This document shows positions 52,497 through 63,231 of a DNA stretch of 63,396 nucleotides, piece by piece (the stretch's first letter is position 1; the number at the start of each line of letters is the position of its first letter). The notes beneath the pieces were generated by a model, which saw only the letters and a program-made list of their open reading frames with translations, had not been told where the DNA came from and made no database searches. A program made the translations under genes and the position numbers. Source of the stretch: Fibrobacterota bacterium. Its GTDB lineage: Bacteria; Fibrobacterota; Fibrobacteria; UBA11236. The DNA lies in NCBI GenBank assembly GCA_028287465.1, contig JAQBPO010000094.1, forward strand, positions 1 through 63,396, given 5' to 3'.

Positions 52497-53840
52497 GTGG
52501 AAACTTCCATCCTGATACAGAACGCCACCGTTATGACGCCCCAAGGCGCGGTGGCCGCGGACGTCCTCGTGGAAAACGGCGTCATCCGGTCCGTGGGAGC
52601 CTCCCTGAAGGCCCCCGGCGCCCAGATCATCGATGCCAAGGGCCTGACCCTCATCCCCGGCGCGATCGATCCCCAGGTGCATTTCCGCGAACCGGGAATG
52701 GAATGGAAAGAAGATCTGGCCACGGGTTCCCGGGCCGCCGCCGCCGGCGGGGTCACGGGCTTCCTGGAAATGCCCAATACGTCCCCGCCCACCGTGACCG
52801 CGGAACTGATGGAAGCCAAGAAAAAGCTGGCCGCCTCCAAATGCCTGGTCAACTACAACTTCTTCATCGGCGCCACCCCGGACAATCTCCCGGAACTGCT
52901 GGCGACCCGCAATGTCTGCGGCATCAAGATCTTCATGGGCGCCTCCACCGGCTCCCTGCTGGTCGACAAGCTCGCGGACCAGGATCGCATCTTCTCCCAG
53001 GGACGCCGCCTCATCGCCGTGCATGCCGAGGACGAAGCGCTGATCCGCGAGAACAAGGCCCGTTACGGCGCCACCACCAACGTCCACGAGCACGCCCTGA
53101 TCCGCAGCCCGGAAGTGGCCCTCCGCGCCACGCGCACGGCCGTCGAACTGTCCCGGAAATACAACCGCCGCCTCCACATCCTGCACATGACCACCCAGGA
53201 GGAAGCGGAGTTCCTGGCCAAGTCGAAGGCCGGCTTGCCCGTTTCCGCCGAGGTCTGCCCCCAGCACTTCCTGCTCAACGCGCCGGAATGCTACGAGAAA
53301 TTGGGCCCCTATGCCCAGATGAACCCGCCCCTGCGGGAAAAGCGCCATGGCGAGGCGCTCTGGCACGCCCTCAAGACCGGCGTCATCGATTGCATCGCGA
53401 CCGATCACGCGCCGCATACCCGCGAGGAAAAGGACAAGGGCTTCCCACATTCGCCTTCGGGAATGCCCGGAGTGGAAACCTCCCTGCCCCTGATGCTCAA
53501 CCGCGTGAACCAGGGACTTTGCACTCTGGCCGAGGTGGTTCGCTGGATGTGCGAAAATCCCGCCCGCCTTTACGGTCTCAAGAACAAAGGCCGCATCCAG
53601 GCCGGTTACGATGCCGATCTTGTCCTTCTGGACATGGGCCGCGAGAAGACCATCGAGGACGGCAAGCTGCAGACCAAGGTGAACTGGAGCCCCTACAATG
53701 GCTGGAAGACCAAGGGTTGGCCGGTGATGACCATGGTCAACGGCAATATCGTCTTTCGCGAAGGCGAGTTCTTCACGGATATCCTGGGCCGCGAGATGAT
53801 CATCGATGCGCCCTGGGAAAACGGAGGCACCTTCCCGTGA
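52497..53840 (+). CDS. pyrC: Dihydroorotase
   Basis: Third step of pyrimidine synthesis (carbamoyl aspartate to dihydroorotate). Amidohydrolase fold of 447 residues. The first metal motif reads DPQVHFREPG, with Gln60 where most dihydroorotases have His and His62 kept; Bacteroidetes enzymes, as I recall them, share this Gln form. GIKIFMGASTGSLL is the region of the carboxylated Lys, and RRLHILHMTT and CIATDHAPHT hold the remaining ligands and catalytic Asp. GTG 52497 is used; no ATG exists before the conserved region. The stop overlaps the start of the next gene. Confidence 0.92.
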   Translation: METSILIQNATVMTPQGAVAADVLVENGVIRSVGASLKAPGAQIIDAKGLTLIPGAIDPQVHFREPGMEWKEDLATGSRAAAAGGVTGFLEMPNTSPPTVTAELMEAKKKLAASKCLVNYNFFIGATPDNLPELLATRNVCGIKIFMGASTGSLLVDKLADQDRIFSQGRRLIAVHAEDEALIRENKARYGATTNVHEHALIRSPEVALRATRTAVELSRKYNRRLHILHMTTQEEAEFLAKSKAGLPVSAEVCPQHFLLNAPECYEKLGPYAQMNPPLREKRHGEALWHALKTGVIDCIATDHAPHTREEKDKGFPHSPSGMPGVETSLPLMLNRVNQGLCTLAEVVRWMCENPARLYGLKNKGRIQAGYDADLVLLDMGREKTIEDGKLQTKVNWSPYNGWKTKGWPVMTMVNGNIVFREGEFFTDILGREMIIDAPWENGGTFP

Positions 53841-54163
53841 AGGCCGCCCTTCTGGAAAACCCCTATATCACCCTGTGCACGCCACCGGTCCTGATGGTTC
53901 TGCAATTCATCACCGCCGTGTCCTTGTTCGACCATGGCCTGCCGTATTGGAGCTCCAAGGATACCCTCCATTCCGGACTGTTGTTGACGGCCTTCTTCGG
54001 CTTATGCCTACCGGCCATCCCCGCCATCCTTCTCGGCATCCGCCATATCCTCTACGGTTCGAACAAGGTGGCCCCGGCCCTGGGGGTGGCCTTCAACATC
54101 CTTTACATCCTCGGGTTCGGCCTGTTTTTCGTGATGGTCTTCCTGACGCAATCCCTGACCTGA
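53837..54163 (+). CDS. Small membrane protein coupled to pyrC
   Basis: Starts at GTG 53837 inside the pyrC stop codon (GTGA overlap), with GGAGG nine bases upstream, so translation is coupled. 108 residues with three hydrophobic segments (LMVLQFITAVSLF, LLLTAFFGLCLPAIPAILLGI, AFNILYILGFGLFFVMVFL). No known family; no functional link to pyrimidine synthesis is evident. The following 320 bp to the HtrA-like gene hold no gene that I can support. Confidence 0.65.
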   Translation: MKAALLENPYITLCTPPVLMVLQFITAVSLFDHGLPYWSSKDTLHSGLLLTAFFGLCLPAIPAILLGIRHILYGSNKVAPALGVAFNILYILGFGLFFVMVFLTQSLT

Positions 54164-54483
54164 TCCGTTCCGGTTCCGGTTTGATGAAGGCCGGTCCTGG
54201 CGGCAAGGCCGGTTCTTCAAAAGCACGGTTCCCGTACCCTCCCGTTTCCTTATGCAACCCGGGTTTCCATAGGGATACCCGGGCGCTCCCGCGTCCATGA
54301 TTCCGGGCCTCCCGGATGTTCCATTTCCTCGCCGATTTCCAATCCTTCCGCCCCGCCCGTGTCCGGCCCGCATTCGGATCCCGCTGGCATACCGCTTGCG
54401 TTTGTTATTCCCGGATCATTGGCCCAAGGCCCATGGTTTTTGGATTTCAATACTCAGGACCCTCAGGGAAAGGCTGGACCATC

Positions 54484-55680
54484 ATGGCAGACAAGGAATG
54501 GAATCCGCAGGAAGAAGCCTCGGGAGGACCGCGCTTCGATTGGATCGGGACCACCTTGGCGTCCGCCGGAACCGCGCCCGATACCGAACGGGAACCGGGA
54601 GCCGCCCTGGCCGGGCGGGACGCGACGGACGGGATCGATCTGCTGGATGCCTACTCCCGCGCCGTGATCGGAGCCGCTGAGAAGGTCAGTCCCTCCGTGG
54701 TCTTTATCGAAGCCTTCCACAAGGAGGAAAAGGCGGCCCGGCGCAAGGAGCAGGGCAAGTTGCCGCCGGGAGAAGCCAAACCCGATAACGCCGATCCCGG
54801 GGACGGACGCCGCCCGGGCGAAGGCATGGAAAACCAGCCGCGGGAGCGCGGCGGAACCGGATCCGGATTCGTCTTCACTCCGGACGGATTCATCCTGACC
54901 AACAGTCACGTGGTGCACAAGGCCACGCGCATCGATGTCGCGCTCCTCGACGGCTCGCGTTACGAGGCCAGCCTCATCGGCGACGATCCGGACACGGATC
55001 TCGCCGTCATCCGCATCACGGCCTCCAATCTGATCCCGGCGCGGCTCGGCGACTCCCAGGCCATCCGGGTGGGCCAGTTGATGGTGGCCATCGGCAACCC
55101 TTACGGTTTCCAGACCACGGTCACCGCCGGTGTGGCGAGCGCCCTGGGCCGCTCCCTGCGCAGCACCTCCGGACGGCTCATCGAGAACGTGATCCAGACC
55201 GACGCCTCCCTCAACCCCGGCAACTCCGGCGGCCCGCTCGTCAATTCCCGCGGTGAAGTGGTGGGCGTGAACACGGCCATCATACGGCCGGCCCAGGGGA
55301 TCTGCTTCGCCATCGCCGTGAACACGGCCAAACAGGTCGCATCCCAGCTTATCCAGAAAGGCCGCATCACGCGGGGCTATCTCGGCGTAGGCGGACAGGA
55401 CATCCCCCTGCACCGCCGCATCGTCCGGTACCACAACCTGGAACGCGAAGAAGGCATCCTGGTCATCTCGGTGGAACGGGGGAGCCCCGCCCACCAGGCG
55501 GGCCTGCGGGAAGGCGACGTCATCGTCTCCATCGGCGAACAGCCCGTGAGCGGCCTGGACGACCTCCACCGCCTGCTCACCGAAGAGCGCATCGGCGTGA
55601 AGACGTCCATCACCCTCATCCGCCGATTCACGGAAATGATCACCTTCTTCGTCCAACCCGCGGCCCGCCGCCCGGATTGA
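54484..55680 (+). CDS. HtrA/DegP-like serine protease without a visible export signal
   Basis: Trypsin-like domain with the complete triad: H142 in ILTNSHVV, D172 in DPDTDLAVI and S248 in NPGNSGGPLV. One C-terminal PDZ domain follows (about 305-395; GYLGVGGQDIPL, GSPAHQAGLREGDVIVSI). Unlike most HtrA proteins, the N-terminus (MADKEWNPQEEASGG) has no signal peptide or membrane segment, and a disordered Lys/Pro/Gly-rich stretch (about 75-120) lies in the LA-loop position. A cytoplasmic location is therefore possible. The frame upstream of ATG 54484 does not encode a signal either. Confidence 0.88.
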   Translation: MADKEWNPQEEASGGPRFDWIGTTLASAGTAPDTEREPGAALAGRDATDGIDLLDAYSRAVIGAAEKVSPSVVFIEAFHKEEKAARRKEQGKLPPGEAKPDNADPGDGRRPGEGMENQPRERGGTGSGFVFTPDGFILTNSHVVHKATRIDVALLDGSRYEASLIGDDPDTDLAVIRITASNLIPARLGDSQAIRVGQLMVAIGNPYGFQTTVTAGVASALGRSLRSTSGRLIENVIQTDASLNPGNSGGPLVNSRGEVVGVNTAIIRPAQGICFAIAVNTAKQVASQLIQKGRITRGYLGVGGQDIPLHRRIVRYHNLEREEGILVISVERGSPAHQAGLREGDVIVSIGEQPVSGLDDLHRLLTEERIGVKTSITLIRRFTEMITFFVQPAARRPD

Positions 55681-55687
55681 ATGCCCA

Positions 55688-55745
55688 GGCGCCCGCGCTT
55701 CCGCAAGCGGAGCCCAAAGACTCCTCTTGCGGAAGCGCGGGCGCC
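55688..55745. repeat. Perfect 20-bp inverted repeat with 18-nt loop
   Basis: Arms at 55688-55707 and 55726-55745 are exactly complementary over 20 bp (the left arm starts GGCGCCCGCGCTTCC). It begins eight bases after the protease stop and ends 18 bases before ATG 55764. No T-run follows, so it may stabilise the mRNA end, attenuate read-through, or be a mobile palindrome. Confidence 0.85.
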
Positions 55746-55763
55746 AATCCCATAATAGGGACC

Positions 55764-56918
55764 ATGGACGCCCCCCCGCCCCCAAGGGCCGAACCGCCGC
55801 GGTCCGGCCTTTCCAGGACCAGCACCGTGGCGTCCTTCCTGGCAACCCTGATCCTGACGGCGATATTCATCGCAATCCTCGGGGAAACCTGGGCCCGCAT
55901 CGCTTGCCTGCCCGCCATCGGATCCGTGCTCGAGCGCGACCCTTACAAAAAGATCGTCCTCACCCAATCCCCCAGGGGAATCGTTCCGCCCACGGCCCTA
56001 TCCACGGTCCGTTGGGGTGTCCGCGGGGACGAGCCCCCCGGGGATTGGGCCCGATGGAACACCTTGATCGCAATCGGCGGCGGTTCCACCCTTTGCTACC
56101 ATCTCGACGACCATAAAACATGGCCATACCTGCTCCAGGAACGCATGCGGGCCGCCGCCCCCCGCACCTGGATCGGCAATGCCGGCCAGGAAGGCGTCAC
56201 CGCGGTCTCCGCGGGCATCCTCATGGACGTCCTCATCCGACGCCTCCGCCCGTCCACGGTCATCCTCATGGCCGGTGAAAGCGACCTGTCCCTATCCTTC
56301 ACCGACGAACGCCGGGAGCGGGGCAGCCCCTACGATCGCGCCTTCGAGAAACGCGTGGCCCGGGAACTGGACAAGTCCTCCTTCCGGGAACGTTCCCGCC
56401 TCTTCCGCGAGTTCAACCTCTGGAAACGCCGCCGCGCCGCCTCCCTCACCATCCTGGATCAACCCGCCGATGACAACCGCTTCCCCGCCCCCCTGGCCTT
56501 GCCCGAGGACTCCTTACCGGTCGACTCCCTGCTGCAGACGCCCCTGACCGGCTTCGGGCTGAACATCCTCCGGGTCCACGACCTGGCCCGGGCCACCGGT
56601 ACCCGCGTGCTCTTCCTGACCCACCCCTACCTTTACGGCACCGACCCGGCATGGGTGGGCCGCGAAGCCCGCAACGTCCAATTCCATGAACGCGAATACC
56701 GCATCTCCGCCGCCACCGAACGGTCCCTCCTCGATCGATTCAATGCCCGGCTCCTGGATTTATGCGCCGCCAACCGTTTGGAATGCCTGGATATCGCTCC
56801 CGGCATTCCCAACGACTCCCTGCATTTCTATGATGAATCCCACCTGACGGAAACCGGCGCGGCCCGGGTCGCGGAAATCCTCGCCGGGTATTTCCGGGAC
56901 CATCCCGCCTCACCCTGA
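55764..56918 (+). CDS. Membrane-anchored SGNH/GDSL-type hydrolase
   Basis: One N-terminal membrane segment (VASFLATLILTAIFIAILGETW) anchors a periplasmic SGNH domain. IAIGGGSTLCYHLDDHKTWP holds the nucleophile Ser of block I, NAGQEGVTAVSAG is block II, VILMAGESDLS stands where block III usually has GxND, and DESHLTETGAARV supplies the Asp-His pair of block V. Similar proteins deacylate surface polysaccharides, but the substrate is unknown. ATG 55764 is chosen because it follows the inverted repeat and has AGGG upstream; the frame itself opens earlier. Confidence 0.75.
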   Translation: MDAPPPPRAEPPRSGLSRTSTVASFLATLILTAIFIAILGETWARIACLPAIGSVLERDPYKKIVLTQSPRGIVPPTALSTVRWGVRGDEPPGDWARWNTLIAIGGGSTLCYHLDDHKTWPYLLQERMRAAAPRTWIGNAGQEGVTAVSAGILMDVLIRRLRPSTVILMAGESDLSLSFTDERRERGSPYDRAFEKRVARELDKSSFRERSRLFREFNLWKRRRAASLTILDQPADDNRFPAPLALPEDSLPVDSLLQTPLTGFGLNILRVHDLARATGTRVLFLTHPYLYGTDPAWVGREARNVQFHEREYRISAATERSLLDRFNARLLDLCAANRLECLDIAPGIPNDSLHFYDESHLTETGAARVAEILAGYFRDHPASP

Positions 56919-56935
56919 CCGAGAGCCAGACCCAT

Positions 56936-57544
56936 ATGGAAATCGTCGATTACAAAGCCCAACTCAGGAAATTCTACAAGCCCTCCGCCTCGGATGTGGA
57001 GCTGGTCGATCTGCCCTCCATGAATTTCGTGATGCTGGACGGAAAGGGCGATACCGATTCGTCCCCGGAATACCTGGCCGGGGTGGAGGCCCTCTTCACC
57101 ATAGCCCAGGCGCTCAAGGCCGTCATCAAGCGGACCATGGGCATCGATTACGGGATCATGCCCCTGGAGGGCCTATGGTGGTCTTCCGACCCCACTCCGT
57201 TCACCATGGACCGCAAGGCCGATTGCAACTGGACCATGATGATCAACCAGCCCATGATGGTGACGAGGAAAGTGTTCGAAAAGACCATCGTCGATATCAA
57301 ACCCAAGGAGCGCCAGCCGGCCATGGCGCTCATGCGGTTCGAGGCCTTCCCCGAAGGCCGTGCCGCGCAGAAGCTCCACAATGGCCCCTTGACCGAATCG
57401 GGACCCGCGATCCAGGCCGTCCAGGATCGCATCCGCGCCATCGGCGCCAAGCCCTCCGGCAAATACCATGAAGTCTACCTGAGCGAAAACCGCAAAGCGA
57501 CCCCGGACAAGTGGAGGACCATCATCCGCCAACCCTATATCTGA
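56936..57544 (+). CDS. GyrI-like small-molecule-binding protein
   Basis: 202 residues matching the stand-alone GyrI-like (SHEL-type) family: MNFVMLDGKGDTDSSPEYLAG, LFTIAQALKAVIKR, GIDYGIMPLEGLWW and YHEVYLSENRKATPDKW are the typical landmarks. Members bind or hydrolyse small compounds such as cyclopropanoids; the true role is poorly known. It begins 17 bp after the SGNH hydrolase gene and may share its transcript. Downstream lies the repeat region. Confidence 0.85.
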   Translation: MEIVDYKAQLRKFYKPSASDVELVDLPSMNFVMLDGKGDTDSSPEYLAGVEALFTIAQALKAVIKRTMGIDYGIMPLEGLWWSSDPTPFTMDRKADCNWTMMINQPMMVTRKVFEKTIVDIKPKERQPAMALMRFEAFPEGRAAQKLHNGPLTESGPAIQAVQDRIRAIGAKPSGKYHEVYLSENRKATPDKWRTIIRQPYI

Positions 57545-57555
57545 CCCCCGACCAC

Positions 57556-57785
57556 CCCCTGAAATCGCGCCCCAACTCCCTGAAGCCCAAACCCGCCGCG
57601 CGCATTCCACCGCAAAGCCCCACCCTAACCGCGGCCCACCTGCCCCCTGAAATCGCCCCAACTCCCTCAAGCCCAAACCCGCCGCGCGCATTCCACCGCA
57701 AAGCCCCACCGCACCCGCGGCCCCAACCGACCCCTGAACCCGCGGCCCAACTCCCTGAAGCCCAGACCCCGCCCCGCGGCGCCAC
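57556..57785. repeat. 88-bp GC-rich tandem repeats
   Basis: Unit 1 (57556-57643, 88 bp) and unit 2 (57644-57730, 87 bp) both begin CCCCTGAAATCGC and share ACTCCCT-AAGCCCAAACCC and the block GCGCGCATTCCACCGCAAAG. A diverged third copy starts at 57731 (CCCCTGAACCCGCGG) and a fragment at about 57787. No spacers, so this is not CRISPR-like. Frames reading through are repetitive and not credible as genes. Confidence 0.8.
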
Positions 57786-57870
57786 GCCCCCTGGATCGCG
57801 CCCCCGCAGCCCGCCCCCGAAACGCAGATACAATCCGGCCACAATCAGAAGGGCACCCGTCGGATAAGAC

Positions 57871-58144
57871 GGTTCCCGGGCGGGGGGCGGGGTTGGAGGC
57901 GAATCGCCCCGCGTCGACGCCGTGGCCTCGTCCGCAGCGCCGCCGAACCGCCAGGGCGCTCGGGCCGGGGCTCCATTCAAGGGGCGCCGGGGAGCGTCCG
58001 CGCGACCCAGGGCGTGGCGCGTCCGTTCGCTCCCCAAGCCATCGACCCACCGCGAATCCCTTGAATCGAGCCAAAAACCCACCGTATCGCCCGGCCTCGA
58101 CGCGGGGCGCCCTAGCCGCAAACCCCGGCCCCCGCCCGGGAACC
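57871..58144. repeat. 274-bp nested inverted repeat
   Basis: Outer arms 57871-57894 and 58121-58144 match in 23 of 24 positions. Inner pairs nest in order: 57905-57917 with 58097-58109 (13/13), 57969-57983 with 58058-58072 (14/15) and 57989-57996 with 58028-58035 (8/8). The centre is 57997-58027. The whole can fold into one long branched hairpin or cruciform. No gene is visible inside it. Confidence 0.8.
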
Positions 58145-58180
58145 AGCCCACCCCACAGGATCCCCCAGATAAAACAGGAT

Positions 58181-58202
58181 TATATCTAAGTTTCAAGATA
58201 TA
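58181..58202. promoter_or_regulatory. Palindromic operator-like site before the ArsR-methyltransferase gene
   Basis: TATATCT (58181-58187) and AGATATA (58196-58202) are perfect inverted arms; a further GATAT follows at 58205-58209. The AT-rich palindrome lies just upstream of the -10 box of an ArsR-family gene and is a good candidate for autoregulation. Confidence 0.55.
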
Positions 58203-58206
58203 TTGA

Positions 58207-58212
58207 TATAAT
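58207..58212 (+). promoter_or_regulatory. Consensus -10 box TATAAT, six bases before ATG
   Basis: TATAAT then CTCCCT then ATG 58219. The sequence CTCCCT cannot act as a ribosome-binding site, so a leaderless message is strongly suggested. It overlaps the palindrome's right flank. Confidence 0.6.
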
Positions 58213-58218
58213 CTCCCT

Positions 58219-59190
58219 ATGACCAAGATCCTCCAAATCGACGCCCTTACCGGCGTGTTCAAACTCCTCAGCGACGAAACCCGCCTGCGCATCCTCTGCG
58301 CCCTCAGCGAATCCGAACTCGCCGTCGGCGAACTCCAGAAGATCCTCAGCCTCGGCCAGAGCACCCTGTCCACCCAGCTCGGCCTCCTCAAGGAACAGGA
58401 CTTGGTCGCCAGCCGCAAGGAAGGCCAGAAGGTCCTTTACCGCCTCCCGCGCAACGGCAGGGAGGATCCCAAGCTCGACATCATCGAGAACGCCTTGCAG
58501 AGCATGCCCGCCGCGAAGTGGTACGCCAGGGACATGCGCAGCCTGAAGAAGGTATTGCAGGAGCGCAGCGACCGGTCCCGCGAATTCTTCAATTCCCAGA
58601 CCGTGCAGAACATGCCTTCGCCCGGCCAGACCTGGCGCGCCCTCTGCAGCGGTCTCATAGGCCTCATCCGCAACCAACGCATCGTCGATCTGGGCTGCGG
58701 CAACGGCCGTCTCGCCATCCTGCTGGCCCAATCGGGCAACGCGGTCACGGGCATAGACAGCAGCGAAGAGCAGATCCGCCTCGCCCGCGAGAACGCGGGC
58801 CTCTTTCCCGGGGCCGAGGGCGGCGCAACGGTCCGCAAAGGCCCGGACTTCCTGTATGCGCCCATGGAGGATACGGGCCTGCCTGCCGGCGCCTTCGATG
58901 CCGTCATTCTATCGCAGTCCCTGCACCATGCCGCCAAGCCCAAGGAGGCCATCGCGGAATCGCACCGCCTTCTCGCCACCGGAGGCCGCATCCTGATCCT
59001 GGACCTGCTCGCCCATGGCGAGGAATGGATGCGCACCAGGTTCGGCGACTTCTGGCTGGGTTTTACCCTTGCCGACCTGGAAACCTGGCTCAAGGAGAGC
59101 GGGTTCACGGCCATCCAAACCGAAATCACCGGCCCGACCAAGGACTACCCGGAGATTGAAGGGTTGTTGGTGCAGGCGGAGAAAAAGTGA
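58219..59190 (+). CDS. ArsR-type regulator fused to a SAM-dependent methyltransferase domain
   Basis: Residues 1-85 form an ArsR winged helix (LTGVFKLLSDETRLRILCAL, VGELQKILSLGQSTLSTQLG, VLYRLP). Residues of about 130-320 form a Methyltransf_11-type domain with IVDLGCGNGRLAILLAQSG as the SAM loop and AVILSQSLHHAAKPKEAI. This architecture, next to metH, matches SahR-like regulators of the methionine cycle that respond to S-adenosylhomocysteine. The methyltransferase fold would then act as a ligand sensor, though activity is possible. It lies 75 bp upstream of metH on the same strand. Confidence 0.85.
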   Translation: MTKILQIDALTGVFKLLSDETRLRILCALSESELAVGELQKILSLGQSTLSTQLGLLKEQDLVASRKEGQKVLYRLPRNGREDPKLDIIENALQSMPAAKWYARDMRSLKKVLQERSDRSREFFNSQTVQNMPSPGQTWRALCSGLIGLIRNQRIVDLGCGNGRLAILLAQSGNAVTGIDSSEEQIRLARENAGLFPGAEGGATVRKGPDFLYAPMEDTGLPAGAFDAVILSQSLHHAAKPKEAIAESHRLLATGGRILILDLLAHGEEWMRTRFGDFWLGFTLADLETWLKESGFTAIQTEITGPTKDYPEIEGLLVQAEKK

Positions 59191-59212
59191 AGAAGAGAAA
59201 GATTTTGCAATC

Positions 59213-59229
59213 TGCAAATTGAAAATTGC
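59213..59229 (+). repeat. AT-rich short repeat TGCAAATTGAAAATTGC
   Basis: One-base variant of 46621-46637 (minus strand), with similarity continuing to about 59240. It occupies most of the gap before metH and contains the palindrome CAAATTGAAAATTGCAATTTG. Confidence 0.55.
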
Positions 59230-59265
59230 AATTTGAAAAATTCCTACCAATACTAAGGACCAACC

Positions 59266-62988
<3,723 letters not shown>

Positions 62989-63002
62989 TCATTGCCGCAT
63001 GA

Positions 63003-63099
63003 CGGAAGGGAAATCCTTCCGGCCTCGGTTTCTTGGTGCGGGAATCGAGGCGGGCATTCCCACTAATCGAAGCGGATCGGAATATTTCACCCCGATCCG
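63003..63099. other. Series of hairpins downstream of metH
   Basis: Three perfect inverted repeats follow metH: CGGAAGG/CCTTCCG (63003-63021), GGGAAT/ATTCCC (63040-63061) and CGGATCGG/CCGATCCG (63073-63099). The first may help terminate metH, though only a weak T-rich stretch follows. Confidence 0.5.
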
Positions 63100-63188
63100 G
63101 GATGGCGGGCCCTTTTCGGTTTAGTCGATCGGAGCGTCAGGAACGTGTCGGTAATTGTTACATTTCCTCCGTCTCTTGGACACCACAC

Positions 63189-63210
63189 CCGGGTTAGCAT
63201 GCCTACCCGG
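63189..63210 (+). promoter_or_regulatory. Inverted repeat upstream of the last gene
   Basis: CCGGGT (63189-63194) and ACCCGG (63205-63210) flank a 10-nt loop in the leader of the gene starting at 63232. It could be a leader hairpin or operator. Confidence 0.4.
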
Positions 63211-63231
63211 ATATTTAAAAAGGACCTCAGA

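Noticed and set aside
57556-57790. CRISPR array
   Set aside because: Repeats are directly adjacent without unique spacers, and no cas gene is present.
57871-58144. Definite transposable element (MITE)
   Set aside because: Terminal inverted repeats are present, but I could not find a convincing target-site duplication (flanks AAGAC and AGCCC differ), so I report only an inverted repeat.
57173-58418. Overlapping minus-strand frames with recurring peptides across the repeat region
   Set aside because: The recurring peptides simply reflect the 88-bp DNA repeats. No ribosome-binding site, and the frames run through GyrI-like and ArsR coding sequence.
59191-59265. SAM or cobalamin riboswitch upstream of metH
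   Set aside because: The gap is only 75 bp, AT-rich and filled by a short repeat. None of the conserved boxes of these riboswitches is visible.
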